Shown: positions 25,329 through 33,893 of the stretch, one piece after another
Numbering within the stretch: position 1 is the stretch's first letter
How the letters are laid out: the number at the start of each line of letters is the position of its first letter
DNA from: Pigmentiphaga aceris
GTDB taxonomy: Bacteria > Pseudomonadota > Gammaproteobacteria > Burkholderiales > Burkholderiaceae_B
NCBI RefSeq assembly: GCF_008119665.1
Contig: NZ_CP043046.1
Coordinates: forward strand, 3,658,001 to 3,722,000
Direction: 5' to 3'
DNA length: 64,000 nt
Notes under the pieces: model-generated
What the model was told of the DNA's origin: nothing
Seen by the model: the letters and a program-made list of their open reading frames with translations, nothing else
Databases searched by the model: none
Program-made: the position numbers and the translations under genes

Positions 25329-26975
25329 TCAGGCCGGTGCTCGCTCCGATTCCGCGATCTCTACAGAAACCAAACCACCCTGCCGCAAGCTCACCACCAC
25401 ATCGGGCGTGATCGGCCGTTCCCGATGCGACACCACCAGCAAGGCGCACTGTGGCAGACAACGCGCGATCAAGGCCATCACCTTTCTTTCGGCCACCGCG
25501 TCGATGGAATTGGTGGCTTCATCCAGAATCAGCATGGCAGGTCGCCGCAACAAGGACCGGCAGATGGCCAGGTATTGCCGCTCGCCGGCAGACAGGCGTT
25601 CCACCGATTCGTCCAGCGCGATTCGACGGTTGCCGAATTCGCTGTGCCAGCGGTCCCAGACTGCGGTCACCGCAGCAAGATCAAACTGCGGCGATCCCAA
25701 ACCTATGTTGTCGAACACCGAACCACCGACCAACAAGGGATCAGCCGCGAGGTAGTGGATGGCTCCCCAGGAATCGGCCGCCTGCCGGGCTTGCATGCTG
25801 TCGTAGATCCAGCGCAGACACGTACTTTTGCCCGCCCCCGATGCACCAGCCAGAAACACCACGCCCGGTGCACCCAGGCTGAGCGCTCCATCGGCAAGGT
25901 GGAACCGGTACTGGGCAGACAAGTTCACCGAGCTGGCAATGGGCACGAGTTTTTCCTGTGGTTCATCGCCCAACTGCTGGTCCAGGCACGCATACCCGAT
26001 CCCCATGGACACCAAAGACGATTGCAGGCCGCCAACCGCAGTGGAGATCGCGGCCATGGGTTGCACCACCCGGTCCAAGTAGAAGATCACCAGGAAAAAC
26101 TGGCCGGCGCTGACCACGCCATCCCGCGCGCCAAGCACTGCCCATATCACCACGGCTGCGTAGGCCACACCAGTAGCCACGCTGAGCGCCACGCCGCGCG
26201 TGGTCTTGGTGCCGAAAAGCACCCGGTGGGCATCCAGCGATCGGTCGATATTGGCCTGAAGCCGTGCGCGGAAGAAATCGCCAGCAGCGAATTCCCGAAT
26301 CAAGGCAGTGTTCGACAGGTATTCGCCGTAGTAACCAGCCACCTGGTTATCGAAGGAAAACGCGTGCTTGGTTTCCGCCAATTCGCGCGCTTTCATGAAG
26401 CGCACGGACATGAACAGGATCAGCAGACCAATGCCCACATAGGCAGCAGCGATTGGCCCGACCAGGTAGGCCACCACGGCCAGTACCACGATGAATTCGA
26501 CCAGTGCCGGGAAGATCACCACGACGACGCTGTACAGAATGCCCACCAGGCTGAGGTTCATCTTGCTGATGACACCGGCCTGCTCGGCAATCGCCGCCAC
26601 GCTTCGGCGCGTGCCCGCACGCCCTCCGTTGCCGCCCGCCAAGTCTGCGGCAATGTCGGCGCACTGCTTGTACGCGATCTGATAGATGACCGGGTTGACC
26701 GTGATCCAGCGAAAGTCTGCCAGCACCTGCCCGGCAAACCGGCACGCCAGATAAAGACCGGCATAGACAAGCAATTGGCTGCCACCGCTGCCCGTTGCAG
26801 ACATGGTGGTGTCGATCAGCCGCGCAATGAAGATCGGTGCGAAGTTCAGCAGGAAGGTGGACACCACGACCACCAGGATTGCCTTGGCCAGCGACATGAC
26901 TGCAGGCCGATTCAGGCCCGCATGAATGTCGTGCCAGACGCGGGCAGCCAGCTGGGTGTTTGTCATGCCGGACAT
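25329..26975 (-). CDS. ABC exporter, fused membrane and ATPase domains
   Basis: Half-size ABC exporter of 548 residues: a six-helix membrane domain (about 20-320) and a C-terminal ATPase. Walker A G-A-S-G-A-G-K-S-T is near residues 372-380, the signature L-S-A-G-E-R-Q near 458, and Walker B with the adjoining Glu (L-I-L-D-E-A-T) near 482-488. ATG 26975 is preferred, with AAGG 7 bases upstream; an open frame to 27128 would add 51 residues rich in Arg/Leu/Phe. It works as a homodimer or with a partner not in this window. A Fur-box-like sequence in the leader hints at iron-related export. Confidence 0.85.
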   Translation of the reverse strand: MSGMTNTQLAARVWHDIHAGLNRPAVMSLAKAILVVVVSTFLLNFAPIFIARLIDTTMSATGSGGSQLLVYAGLYLACRFAGQVLADFRWITVNPVIYQIAYKQCADIAADLAGGNGGRAGTRRSVAAIAEQAGVISKMNLSLVGILYSVVVVIFPALVEFIVVLAVVAYLVGPIAAAYVGIGLLILFMSVRFMKARELAETKHAFSFDNQVAGYYGEYLSNTALIREFAAGDFFRARLQANIDRSLDAHRVLFGTKTTRGVALSVATGVAYAAVVIWAVLGARDGVVSAGQFFLVIFYLDRVVQPMAAISTAVGGLQSSLVSMGIGYACLDQQLGDEPQEKLVPIASSVNLSAQYRFHLADGALSLGAPGVVFLAGASGAGKSTCLRWIYDSMQARQAADSWGAIHYLAADPLLVGGSVFDNIGLGSPQFDLAAVTAVWDRWHSEFGNRRIALDESVERLSAGERQYLAICRSLLRRPAMLILDEATNSIDAVAERKVMALIARCLPQCALLVVSHRERPITPDVVVSLRQGGLVSVEIAESERAPA

Positions 26976-27348
26976 TGGGTGCCTTGAGGACGAAAACGGA
27001 AATTGCGGCGAGGTGAGAACCGCAGACTGAGAAGGTGCGAAGAAACGCGCAAACGAGCGCCTGAACAAGCGCTTGAACAAACGAACAAGCAACCGAACAA
27101 CCAACCAAAAAACAGAAACGATTCTCATTTTATCGCTTCAGCAAGTGGCCCTTCCCTGCTTTCTCGGCGCTTTTTGTCTCGCTAACCTGCGTTGAACCCA
27201 AGACCACGCCATCGATCACGAGCTGCCAAGGGTTAACCCCTCATAAGCCAGCGTGATCCGCAGGATAAGAAATGCGAATTATTTTTATGGCGCGGGCGGG
27301 CGTATAAAAGCTGCCTCAGATTCCACCCACGTTCTTAGAGACACAACA
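26976..27348. other. Divergent intergenic region of ABC exporter and MFS symporter
   Basis: About 370 bases. It contains the Fur-box-like site at 27115-27134, a purine-rich stretch with four GAACAA copies (27063-27100), and an AT-rich segment near 27265-27300 probably belonging to the MFS promoter. No gene is supported; the open frame on the minus strand up to 27128 is treated as leader. Confidence 0.5.
27115..27134 (-). promoter_or_regulatory. Fur-box-like sequence upstream of the ABC exporter
   Basis: On the minus strand this stretch reads GATAAAATGAGAATCGTTTC. The core AATGAGAATCGTT closely resembles the common Fur-box half GATAAT/AATGAGAATCATT, but the second half-site is weak. It lies 140 bases upstream of the exporter start. 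Called from motif resemblance only. Confidence 0.35.
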
Positions 27349-28659
27349 ATGACGGGACACAACACGACAGGACATCAGCCGGTACGCGCATCGACCGCCG
27401 CCTTCGTCGGCACCATGATCGAGTGGTACGACTTCTACATCTACGCCACCGCCGCAGCGCTCGTGTTCGGCAAGATCTTCTTCCCGTCCGCCACCGGCTT
27501 CTACGGCACCCTGGCTGCATTCGGCACCTTTGCCGTCGGCTTCTTCGCCCGTCCGCTGGGCGGCGCGATCTTCGGCCACATTGGCGACAAGATCGGCCGC
27601 AAGAAATCCCTGGTCATCACCCTGCTGATGATGGGCGTGGTCACCGTACTGATCGGCCTGCTGCCAACCTACGCCTCGATCGGCTTCTGGGCACCGGTGC
27701 TGCTGGTTGTGCTGCGTATCGTGCAAGGCATTGCCGTGGGCGGCGAATGGGGCGGCGCGGTCTTGATGGCCAGCGAACACTCGCCAGACCAGAACAAGCG
27801 CACCTTCTTCGCATCGTTTGCGCAGCTTGGCAGCCCGGCTGGCCTGATCCTGTCGATGCTGATGTTCAAGCTGGTCACCGGCCTGGATGACGAAGCCTTC
27901 CTGAGCTGGGGCTGGCGTGTGCCGTTCCTGTTCTCGGCTGTGCTGCTGATCATCGGCTTCGTGATCCGCCTGAGTGTGAACGAGTCGCCCGACTTCCTGA
28001 AGGAAAAAGAGGCCCAGACCAAGCGCGCAAAACCCGCACAGGTTCCGCTGTGGCAAGTGCTGACGGGTGCGCCGAAGCTGCTGATGCTGGCCGTTGGTGC
28101 CAACGTACTGGGCATCGCAGGCTTCTACTTCACCAACACCTTCATGATCGCGTACACCACGCAGTACGTGGGCCTGGACCGTGGCGTGATCCTGAACTGC
28201 CTGCTGGTGGTGTCGATCATGCAGTTCTTCATCACGCCGCTGTCGGCCTACATTGCCAGTCGTATAGGCAACCTGCGCTTTCTGGGTTTCACCGCATTCG
28301 TGTCGATGTTCACGCCCTACGCCATGTTCAACCTGGTCGACCGGGGCAGCCTGCCCAGCATCACCGTCGGCGTGGGCATTGCCGTGCTCTTCATGGGCGC
28401 GTACTACGCAGTGATTGCCGGCTACGTCAGCGACCGCTTCCCCACCGCAATTCGCTACACCGGCATCTCGATGGCCTACCAATTGTCGGGCGCCATCTTC
28501 GGTGGCCTGACCCCGCTGCTGGGCACGATTTTGGCCGAGAACTTCAAGGGTCAATGGTGGCCGCTGGCGCTGCTGTTCTCGGTGATCTCGCTGCTGTCAT
28601 TGGTGTCGGTGCTGATGCTGGGTGCGCAAGGCGCAAAGGACAACACGCAACCTGCTTGA
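27349..28659 (+). CDS. MFS metabolite:proton symporter (MHS family, ShiA/ProP-like)
   Basis: Inner-membrane symporter of 436 residues with twelve predicted helices. The opening (F-V-G-T-M-I-E-W-Y-D-F-Y-I-Y), the signature after helix 2 (G-H-I-G-D-K-I-G-R-K-K) and R-I-V-Q-G-I-A-V-G-G-E-W-G-G are typical of the metabolite:H+ symporters that import citrate, shikimate, betaine or alpha-ketoglutarate. ATG 27349 is chosen because the family N-terminus follows directly; the frame opens at 27253. The LysR gene downstream on the same strand may control it. Substrate not readable. Confidence 0.9.
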   Translation: MTGHNTTGHQPVRASTAAFVGTMIEWYDFYIYATAAALVFGKIFFPSATGFYGTLAAFGTFAVGFFARPLGGAIFGHIGDKIGRKKSLVITLLMMGVVTVLIGLLPTYASIGFWAPVLLVVLRIVQGIAVGGEWGGAVLMASEHSPDQNKRTFFASFAQLGSPAGLILSMLMFKLVTGLDDEAFLSWGWRVPFLFSAVLLIIGFVIRLSVNESPDFLKEKEAQTKRAKPAQVPLWQVLTGAPKLLMLAVGANVLGIAGFYFTNTFMIAYTTQYVGLDRGVILNCLLVVSIMQFFITPLSAYIASRIGNLRFLGFTAFVSMFTPYAMFNLVDRGSLPSITVGVGIAVLFMGAYYAVIAGYVSDRFPTAIRYTGISMAYQLSGAIFGGLTPLLGTILAENFKGQWWPLALLFSVISLLSLVSVLMLGAQGAKDNTQPA

Positions 28660-28739
28660 ATGGCGCGTGAGCATGTCGGAAACCGACCAGGGTCTATAGA
28701 CTGACCTGCACGGGCCACGCCAACACCACAGCAAGCCCC

Positions 28740-28765
28740 GCCGCCTTTCCCACCGGGAAGGCGGC
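28740..28765 (+). terminator. Hairpin between the MFS and LysR genes
   Basis: GCCGCCTTTCCC / GGGAAGGCGGC forms an almost perfect stem of about 11 pairs with a tiny ACC loop, 80 bases after the MFS stop and just before the LysR start. It lacks a T run (only TACTATTT follows), so termination strength is uncertain. Confidence 0.5.
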
Positions 28766-28776
28766 TACTATTTGGC

Positions 28777-29739
28777 ATGTCCACCCGTTCCCCTTCTTCC
28801 CTCCCGCTTGCGCCCGAGCGCATGGATTGGAACCTGCTGCGCACCTTCATGTTTGTGGTGCAAGAGCGCGGCGTTGGCCGGGCTGCTCAGGCCCTGCACC
28901 TGAGTCAACCGGCCGTCAGTCAGGCCCTGAAACGATTGGAAGACGCCGTAGGCGGCGTGCTGCTGCACCGTCGCAACGGCGAATTCCGCCTGACCGCGCT
29001 GGGTGACGAGATCTACGCCATTGCCCGCGAGATGTACGGCACCATGGCACGCATCGAACATGCGGCCACGCAAGACAGCGCCGAGATCGCCGGCACGCTG
29101 CGGCTGCTGGTCATGAGCAAGGTGCAAAGCCCGGCCTACGACGACTTCCTGGCCGACTTCCATCGCCGTTATCCCAAGATCGAATTTCACGTGGACGTAC
29201 TGCAAAGCGCCGCCATTCTGGATGCGCTCAGCAAACGTGTGCCCGCACTTGGCATCTGCATTTGCCGCAAACCGGTCGACCTGCTGGAACGCCAGCTATT
29301 CCTGCGCCACCGCTACGTAACCGTCTGCGGCCGCCACCACCCGCTGTTCTCGAAACCGCGCGTGTCCATCGAAGACCTGCTGGACCAGAACTTCATCTGC
29401 TTCGCCAGCGATCAAATCGGCGACACCTTGTCGCCGCTGACCATCTTCCGCGACCAGCAAGGCTTCACCGGCCGGATCGTCGGCACCTCGCCCAACATCG
29501 AGGAAATCCGGCGCATGGTGGTTGCGGGCATCGGCCTGAGCTTCCTGCCAGAGCACCTGATTCGCCAGGAAGTGATCAACGGCGAACTGCGCCGCCTGCC
29601 GCCCAATGAAGCGGTGGCCGAGATCGATGTGTTCCTGACCTGGCACAAGCAGCGCAAGCTGACCTCTGCCGAAAGCGCCTACCTTGCCGCGTTCGACCGC
29701 TTCTTGCGTCGCACGCCGTTGGAATCGCGCGCGAACTGA
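28777..29739 (+). CDS. LysR-family transcriptional regulator
   Basis: LysR-type regulator of 320 residues. The winged helix begins at D-W-N-L-L-R-T-F-M-F-V-V-Q-E-R-G and contains LHLSQPAVSQALKRLE, followed by the effector-binding domain (V-Q-S-P-A-Y-D-D-F onward). It is downstream of the MFS symporter on the same strand, separated by a hairpin, and converges with the next LysR gene (21 bases between stops). It may regulate the symporter or an unlinked target. Confidence 0.9.
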   Translation: MSTRSPSSLPLAPERMDWNLLRTFMFVVQERGVGRAAQALHLSQPAVSQALKRLEDAVGGVLLHRRNGEFRLTALGDEIYAIAREMYGTMARIEHAATQDSAEIAGTLRLLVMSKVQSPAYDDFLADFHRRYPKIEFHVDVLQSAAILDALSKRVPALGICICRKPVDLLERQLFLRHRYVTVCGRHHPLFSKPRVSIEDLLDQNFICFASDQIGDTLSPLTIFRDQQGFTGRIVGTSPNIEEIRRMVVAGIGLSFLPEHLIRQEVINGELRRLPPNEAVAEIDVFLTWHKQRKLTSAESAYLAAFDRFLRRTPLESRAN

Positions 29740-29760
29740 AACGCCCCACACCACGCCGCG

Positions 29761-30681
29761 TCACACAATCAGATGCGCAGGCAGCATCTTGCGGATTTCA
29801 CGGCGTGCATTGTCGATGAAGGGTTTCAGGATCAGCGTGGACGACATGCGCGGCGAAATCACGATTGAGTAGTCCACCGTGACCTCAGGTTCGAAAGGAA
29901 TGAACTTCAGCGCATTGCCCGTATAGGCGCTTGCCGTCAGTGGTTCGACCAAGCCGATGCCCGCCCCTGCTTCAACCAGCTTGACCACGGCCGAGGACAG
30001 CTGCGTTTCCACGTTCGTGCGGCGCTGCACCCCGCGCGCCAGCATCAGCGCATCGATGCGAGTGCGCGATTCCATCAGCGGTGCCAGCGACACAAAACGT
30101 TCACCGTCGAAGTCTTCGGGGTGCAATACCTCGCGGGTTGCCAGCCGGTGATGCACCGGCACGATGCCGACCATTTTGGCTGAGAGCAGCAGCTCACTAT
30201 TGCCATAGCGCCCGTTGCGGGTGTTGCGCATCGCAAAACCCAGATCGCACCGACCTCCCTGAACCATGTCGATCACCGTCGAGGTGCTGTGCGTGTGCAG
30301 CGCTACCAGGGTGTCTGGATGCTCGGTCGTATAGCTGGCGATGGCGCGCGGCAAAAACGACAAGGCCATGGACGGTGCGGCCGCGATTTCCAGCCTGGGC
30401 AGGCGCAGGCTTTTGATGTTGGTGGAGGCGCTGGCGATGCGCTCGATACCCATCAGGGACTGGTGCACGTCTTCGAACAACAAGGTGGCTTCAGGCGTGG
30501 GCACCAACCGCCCTTTGGTCCGTTCGAACAGCGGAATGGCGATGCGTTCTTCGAACTCGGCAATCAGGCGGGTGACTACCGGTTGCGTGACATCAAGCAT
30601 CTCCGCTGCACCAGTAACGGTCCGCCGCACCATGATGGCGCGAAACGCCTCAAGATGACGCAGGGTGATTCTATTTTCCAT
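29761..30681 (-). CDS. LysR-family regulator, probable control of the opine-type operon
   Basis: LysR-type regulator of 306 residues. The DNA-binding segment includes R-H-L-E-A-F-R-A-I-M-V-R-R-T-V-T-G-A-A and DVTQPVVTRLIAEFEE. The effector domain follows, with the D-L-G-F-A segment. This opening resembles OccR/NocR-type opine regulators and other LysR proteins beside solute-binding-protein genes. It is divergent from the twelve-kilobase opine-like operon across an AT-rich 227-base gap that contains a perfect 10-base inverted repeat, so it is the natural regulator of that operon. Confidence 0.88.
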   Translation of the reverse strand: MENRITLRHLEAFRAIMVRRTVTGAAEMLDVTQPVVTRLIAEFEERIAIPLFERTKGRLVPTPEATLLFEDVHQSLMGIERIASASTNIKSLRLPRLEIAAAPSMALSFLPRAIASYTTEHPDTLVALHTHSTSTVIDMVQGGRCDLGFAMRNTRNGRYGNSELLLSAKMVGIVPVHHRLATREVLHPEDFDGERFVSLAPLMESRTRIDALMLARGVQRRTNVETQLSSAVVKLVEAGAGIGLVEPLTASAYTGNALKFIPFEPEVTVDYSIVISPRMSSTLILKPFIDNARREIRKMLPAHLIV

Positions 30682-30837
30682 AGCTTTTAGACATTGGTTA
30701 ATGTTGAGTCACTATTATATATATCGACAAATAAAATAAAAGCCTTTTAAATCAATGACTAAGAAAATTTGGCATGGTTATTGCGAAATGACATCGCATG
30801 GTACTTACACCACTACTGAAACAGCGCAAGTTTATCT

Positions 30838-30863
30838 AGCATTTATCCCTATCGATAAATGCT
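30838..30863. promoter_or_regulatory. Perfect inverted repeat in the opine-operon promoter
   Basis: Arms AGCATTTATC (30838-30847) and GATAAATGCT (30854-30863), identical over 10 bases, with a 6-base spacer. The element ends 45 bases before the start of the solute-binding protein, in an AT-rich segment. It is a good candidate operator for the divergent LysR regulator, though a GntR-type or other dimeric regulator could also use it. Confidence 0.6.
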
Positions 30864-30908
30864 TTCGAACGTCTTCACGACCTCTTTCATTTACTCAAGG
30901 ACCTGTTG

Positions 30909-32489
30909 ATGAATCTGTCCATTTCCACGTTCCGGGCCAGCGTGCTCGCGACCCTCCTTGTGCTTTCCGGCGCAGGCATGCCCGCCCATTCCCAAACCGC
31001 TACGCGCCCGACATTGGTTGTCAGTCCGACGAATGCCGATATCGCCACGCTGGACCCGCATCGGGCGACCGCCTTTGGTGACAAGGGCATTGTGTCCAGC
31101 ATCTTTGACGGCCTGGTTCGCTTCGCGCCCGGCAGCGCCGATCCCAAGACACTGGAAGCCGATCTGGCAGAAAAGTGGGAAGCAGCGCCGAACAACAAGA
31201 CCTGGACCTTTCATCTTCGCAAGGGCGTGCAGTTCCACGGCGGCTATGGCGAGCTGAAGGCTGCCGATGTGGTGTATTCGCTGCAGCGCGCGGCCGACCC
31301 GAAACGGTCCAGTTTTGCGGCGAATTTCGTGGTCATGGCCAAGGTCGAAGCCTTGGACGACTACACCGTGCGCGTCATCCTGAAGTACCCGGACGCAGGT
31401 TTCCTGGGCAGGGTGTCGAACTACCACGGCGGCAACATCGTCTCGAAGGCCGCAGCAGAAAAGCTGGGCGACCGCTTTGGCCAATCGCCGATCGGCACCG
31501 GGGCGTTCGCGTTCAGCGACCACGTCACGCAACAACACGTGCGTCTGGTGGCCAACGATGCCTATTTTCGTGGCAAGCCCAAGCTGGCCGGCATCACGTT
31601 CCGCATGATCTCGGCCGACAGCGCACGTGAACTGGCATTTGCATCCGGCGAAGTCGACGTCGCGGCAGGCAAGCGCGAACAACGCTGGGTCGAACGCGCA
31701 GCTAAGCGCGGCACCAAGGTCGACATCTTCGAGCCCGCCGAATTCCGCACGCTGTTCATCAACCGCAGCATCAAGCCGCTGGATAACGTGAAAGTGCGCC
31801 AGGCAATCGCCGCAGCGGTGAACGTGGACGAGATCATCCGCTTTGTCGGCAAGGACGTTGCCGACAAAGGCTGCTCGGTGATTCCGAACGGCTACGTTGG
31901 CGAAGACTGCAGCGTCGGCCAATACACCTATGACGTCGAACGTGCTCGCGCGCTGCTGGCGGAAGCCGGACACCCCAACGGCATCAGCCTCAATGTGGTG
32001 GTGTCGAGTGTGGCCGCCCAGTTGCCGATCATGGAAGTCATCCAGGCACAGCTGGGCAAGGCAGGAATCAAGCTCAACATGGAAGTCGTGGATCACGCGA
32101 CCTACCAGGCCAAGAGCCGCCAGGACCAGAGCGCCATCGTCTTCTACGGCGCCGCACGCTTCCCCAATGCAGACTACTGGTTGACCGAGTTCTATGACTC
32201 GGCAGCGGCCATCGGGGCCCCGGGTGCCATGTCCAACTTCGCCCATTGTTCGATCGCCGATGCAGAGATCCGTCAGGCACGCGTCGAACCCGATGCCACT
32301 CGCCAGCTTGCGCTGTGGAAGCAGGCGCAGACCAAGATCCACGAAGACGTGTGCGGCATTCCGCTGTTCGGCTTGAAGCAGGTCTGGACCCACGGCGATG
32401 GCGTGAACTACGGCTACAAACTGACCGGTGCGCTGAACCTGCAACCCGCGATCACCGAAGCCACCACCGTCACCCGAGGCGCACGCTGA
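30909..32489 (+). CDS. ABC transporter solute-binding protein, family 5 (peptide/nickel/opine type)
   Basis: Periplasmic binding protein of 526 residues. A signal peptide (about 1-29) is followed by the family-5 opening (A-T-L-D-P-H-R-A-T, S-I-F-D-G-L-V-R-F) and later P-L-D-N-V-K-V-R-Q-A-I-A-A-A-V-N, both hallmarks of the dipeptide/nickel class. ATG 30909 is chosen with AAGGA 7 bases upstream. It is the first gene of the operon; its stop overlaps the start of the flavoenzyme gene as TGATG. It delivers substrate to the permeases encoded at 35.4-37.2 kb. The ligand is probably an opine-like amino acid conjugate, inferred from the neighbours. Confidence 0.9.
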   Translation: MNLSISTFRASVLATLLVLSGAGMPAHSQTATRPTLVVSPTNADIATLDPHRATAFGDKGIVSSIFDGLVRFAPGSADPKTLEADLAEKWEAAPNNKTWTFHLRKGVQFHGGYGELKAADVVYSLQRAADPKRSSFAANFVVMAKVEALDDYTVRVILKYPDAGFLGRVSNYHGGNIVSKAAAEKLGDRFGQSPIGTGAFAFSDHVTQQHVRLVANDAYFRGKPKLAGITFRMISADSARELAFASGEVDVAAGKREQRWVERAAKRGTKVDIFEPAEFRTLFINRSIKPLDNVKVRQAIAAAVNVDEIIRFVGKDVADKGCSVIPNGYVGEDCSVGQYTYDVERARALLAEAGHPNGISLNVVVSSVAAQLPIMEVIQAQLGKAGIKLNMEVVDHATYQAKSRQDQSAIVFYGAARFPNADYWLTEFYDSAAAIGAPGAMSNFAHCSIADAEIRQARVEPDATRQLALWKQAQTKIHEDVCGIPLFGLKQVWTHGDGVNYGYKLTGALNLQPAITEATTVTRGAR

Positions 32490-33616
32490 TGTCTCGCGAC
32501 CATGACGTGATCGTGGTCGGTGCCGGCATGGTCGGTGCCGCCGTCGCCTATGGTCTGGCTGGCATGGGCCAACGAGTCTTGATGCTGGACGGTCCCGATA
32601 CCGATCATCGCGCCGCCAAGGCCAACTTCGGCCTGGTCTGGGCCCACGGCAAAGGCATGGGGCATCCGGGCTACCAACGCCTGTCGATCCAGGCGGCACA
32701 AGCCTGGCCGGCATTCGCCGCCGAACTGGAAGCAGAAAGCGGCCTGGACATCGCTTACGAGCAGCGCGGCGGCCTGAACTTCTGCACCAGCGACGCAGAC
32801 CTGTCTGCCCGTGCCGCGACCATGGACCGCTGGCACGCCCAGACACCTGAGCTTGCACCGTCGACGCGCATGCTTGATCGCGGCGAACTGCTGCGCCGCT
32901 TCCCCACGATGCGGCTGGGGCCGGCGGTCACCGGCGCAAGCTTCGGTGAACTGGACGGCCATGTGAATCCCATGCGCCTGCTGGCCGCATTGCAAACGGC
33001 TTTTCTGCGTCGCGGTGGCGAACTGCGCAACAACCATGCGGCCGACACCATTCGTGCTCTGCCGGGAGGCGGTTTTGAAGTGACGTCCGGCACATCCACG
33101 GCGCGGGCCGCACGGGTGCTGATCGCGGCCGGTCTGGGTTCCGTTGCACTGGGCCCGATGGTCGGTCTCGACGTACCGCTGCGTCCCCAGCGAGGCCAGT
33201 TGCTGGTGACCGAGCGGCTGGCCCCACTGCTGCCGATTCCGGCCAGTGGACTGCGCCAGACGGCCGAAGGCACGGTCATGATCGGCGTGACACAGGAAGA
33301 AGTCGGCTACGACCTGGCCACTACCGCCGAGGGCGCGGTTCGCATGGTCCGCAAGGCCCTGCGCATTTTGCCCGACCTGGCCCGCGCCAAGCTGGTGCGC
33401 CAGTGGGCCTGCCTGCGTGTCATGACCCCCGACGGCCACCCGGCCTACGCCAGTTCCGTCACCCACCCCGGCGCAGACATCGCACTTTGCCATTCAGGCG
33501 TCACCCTCGCGTCCTTCCATGCCGGCCCGTATGCCAAGGCCTTCATGGAACGCGCGCTCCCGGCATCTTTGGGAATTTTTCACCATGAACGCTTCCATGT
33601 TCAAAAAGCTGCCTGA
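32489..33616 (+). CDS. FAD-dependent oxidoreductase, DAO family (opine oxidase subunit B / HcnC-like)
   Basis: Flavoenzyme of 375 residues with the DAO-type N-terminal dinucleotide fold (V-I-V-V-G-A-G-M-V-G-A-A-V-A, residues 8-21) and C-terminal substrate domain. Together with the following two genes it makes the three-part set seen in opine oxidases (OoxAB/NoxAB type), hydrogen cyanide synthase (HcnABC) and proline/hydroxyproline dehydrogenases; this is the subunit that oxidises a C-N bond of an amino acid derivative. ATG 32489 overlaps the preceding stop. Product in an opine context would be a 2-oxo acid plus the free amino acid. Confidence 0.85.
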   Translation: MSRDHDVIVVGAGMVGAAVAYGLAGMGQRVLMLDGPDTDHRAAKANFGLVWAHGKGMGHPGYQRLSIQAAQAWPAFAAELEAESGLDIAYEQRGGLNFCTSDADLSARAATMDRWHAQTPELAPSTRMLDRGELLRRFPTMRLGPAVTGASFGELDGHVNPMRLLAALQTAFLRRGGELRNNHAADTIRALPGGGFEVTSGTSTARAARVLIAAGLGSVALGPMVGLDVPLRPQRGQLLVTERLAPLLPIPASGLRQTAEGTVMIGVTQEEVGYDLATTAEGAVRMVRKALRILPDLARAKLVRQWACLRVMTPDGHPAYASSVTHPGADIALCHSGVTLASFHAGPYAKAFMERALPASLGIFHHERFHVQKAA

Positions 33617-33893
33617 ACCAGGCACACCATCGCTCACGCTCTACATCGACGGGCAGGCAGTCCAGGCCAGCCCTGGCGAAACCGTTGCCGCGGTGTTGCT
33701 GCGTCAGCAGAACCCCGCCAGCCGCAGCACGCCGGTGAATGAGAGCCCGCGCGCGCCGTATTGCATGATGGGCGTGTGCTTCGACTGCCTGGCTGTGGTC
33801 GATGACGCAGGATCGACCCAGACCTGCCTGGTCACCGTTCAGGAAGGCATGCGCGTGGCCCGCCAGTTCGGACGCCGGAGCGTGATCGCATGA
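33585..33893 (+). CDS. Small 2Fe-2S ferredoxin-like subunit (opine oxidase / HcnA-like)
   Basis: Protein of 102 residues with the plant-type ferredoxin cluster loop: C60-x4-C65-x2-C68 and C81. It is the electron-transfer small subunit of the three-part flavoenzyme. ATG 33585 lies inside the end of the DAO gene (32-base overlap), and the stop overlaps the next start as ATGA, so all three subunits are translationally coupled. The length agrees with HcnA-like and opine-oxidase C subunits. Confidence 0.88.
   Translation: MNASMFKKLPEPGTPSLTLYIDGQAVQASPGETVAAVLLRQQNPASRSTPVNESPRAPYCMMGVCFDCLAVVDDAGSTQTCLVTVQEGMRVARQFGRRSVIA

Noticed and set aside
27063..27100. CRISPR-like array at the GAACAA repeats
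   Set aside because: Only a 6-base word recurs at irregular distances of 8-12 bases; there are no spacers or cas genes.
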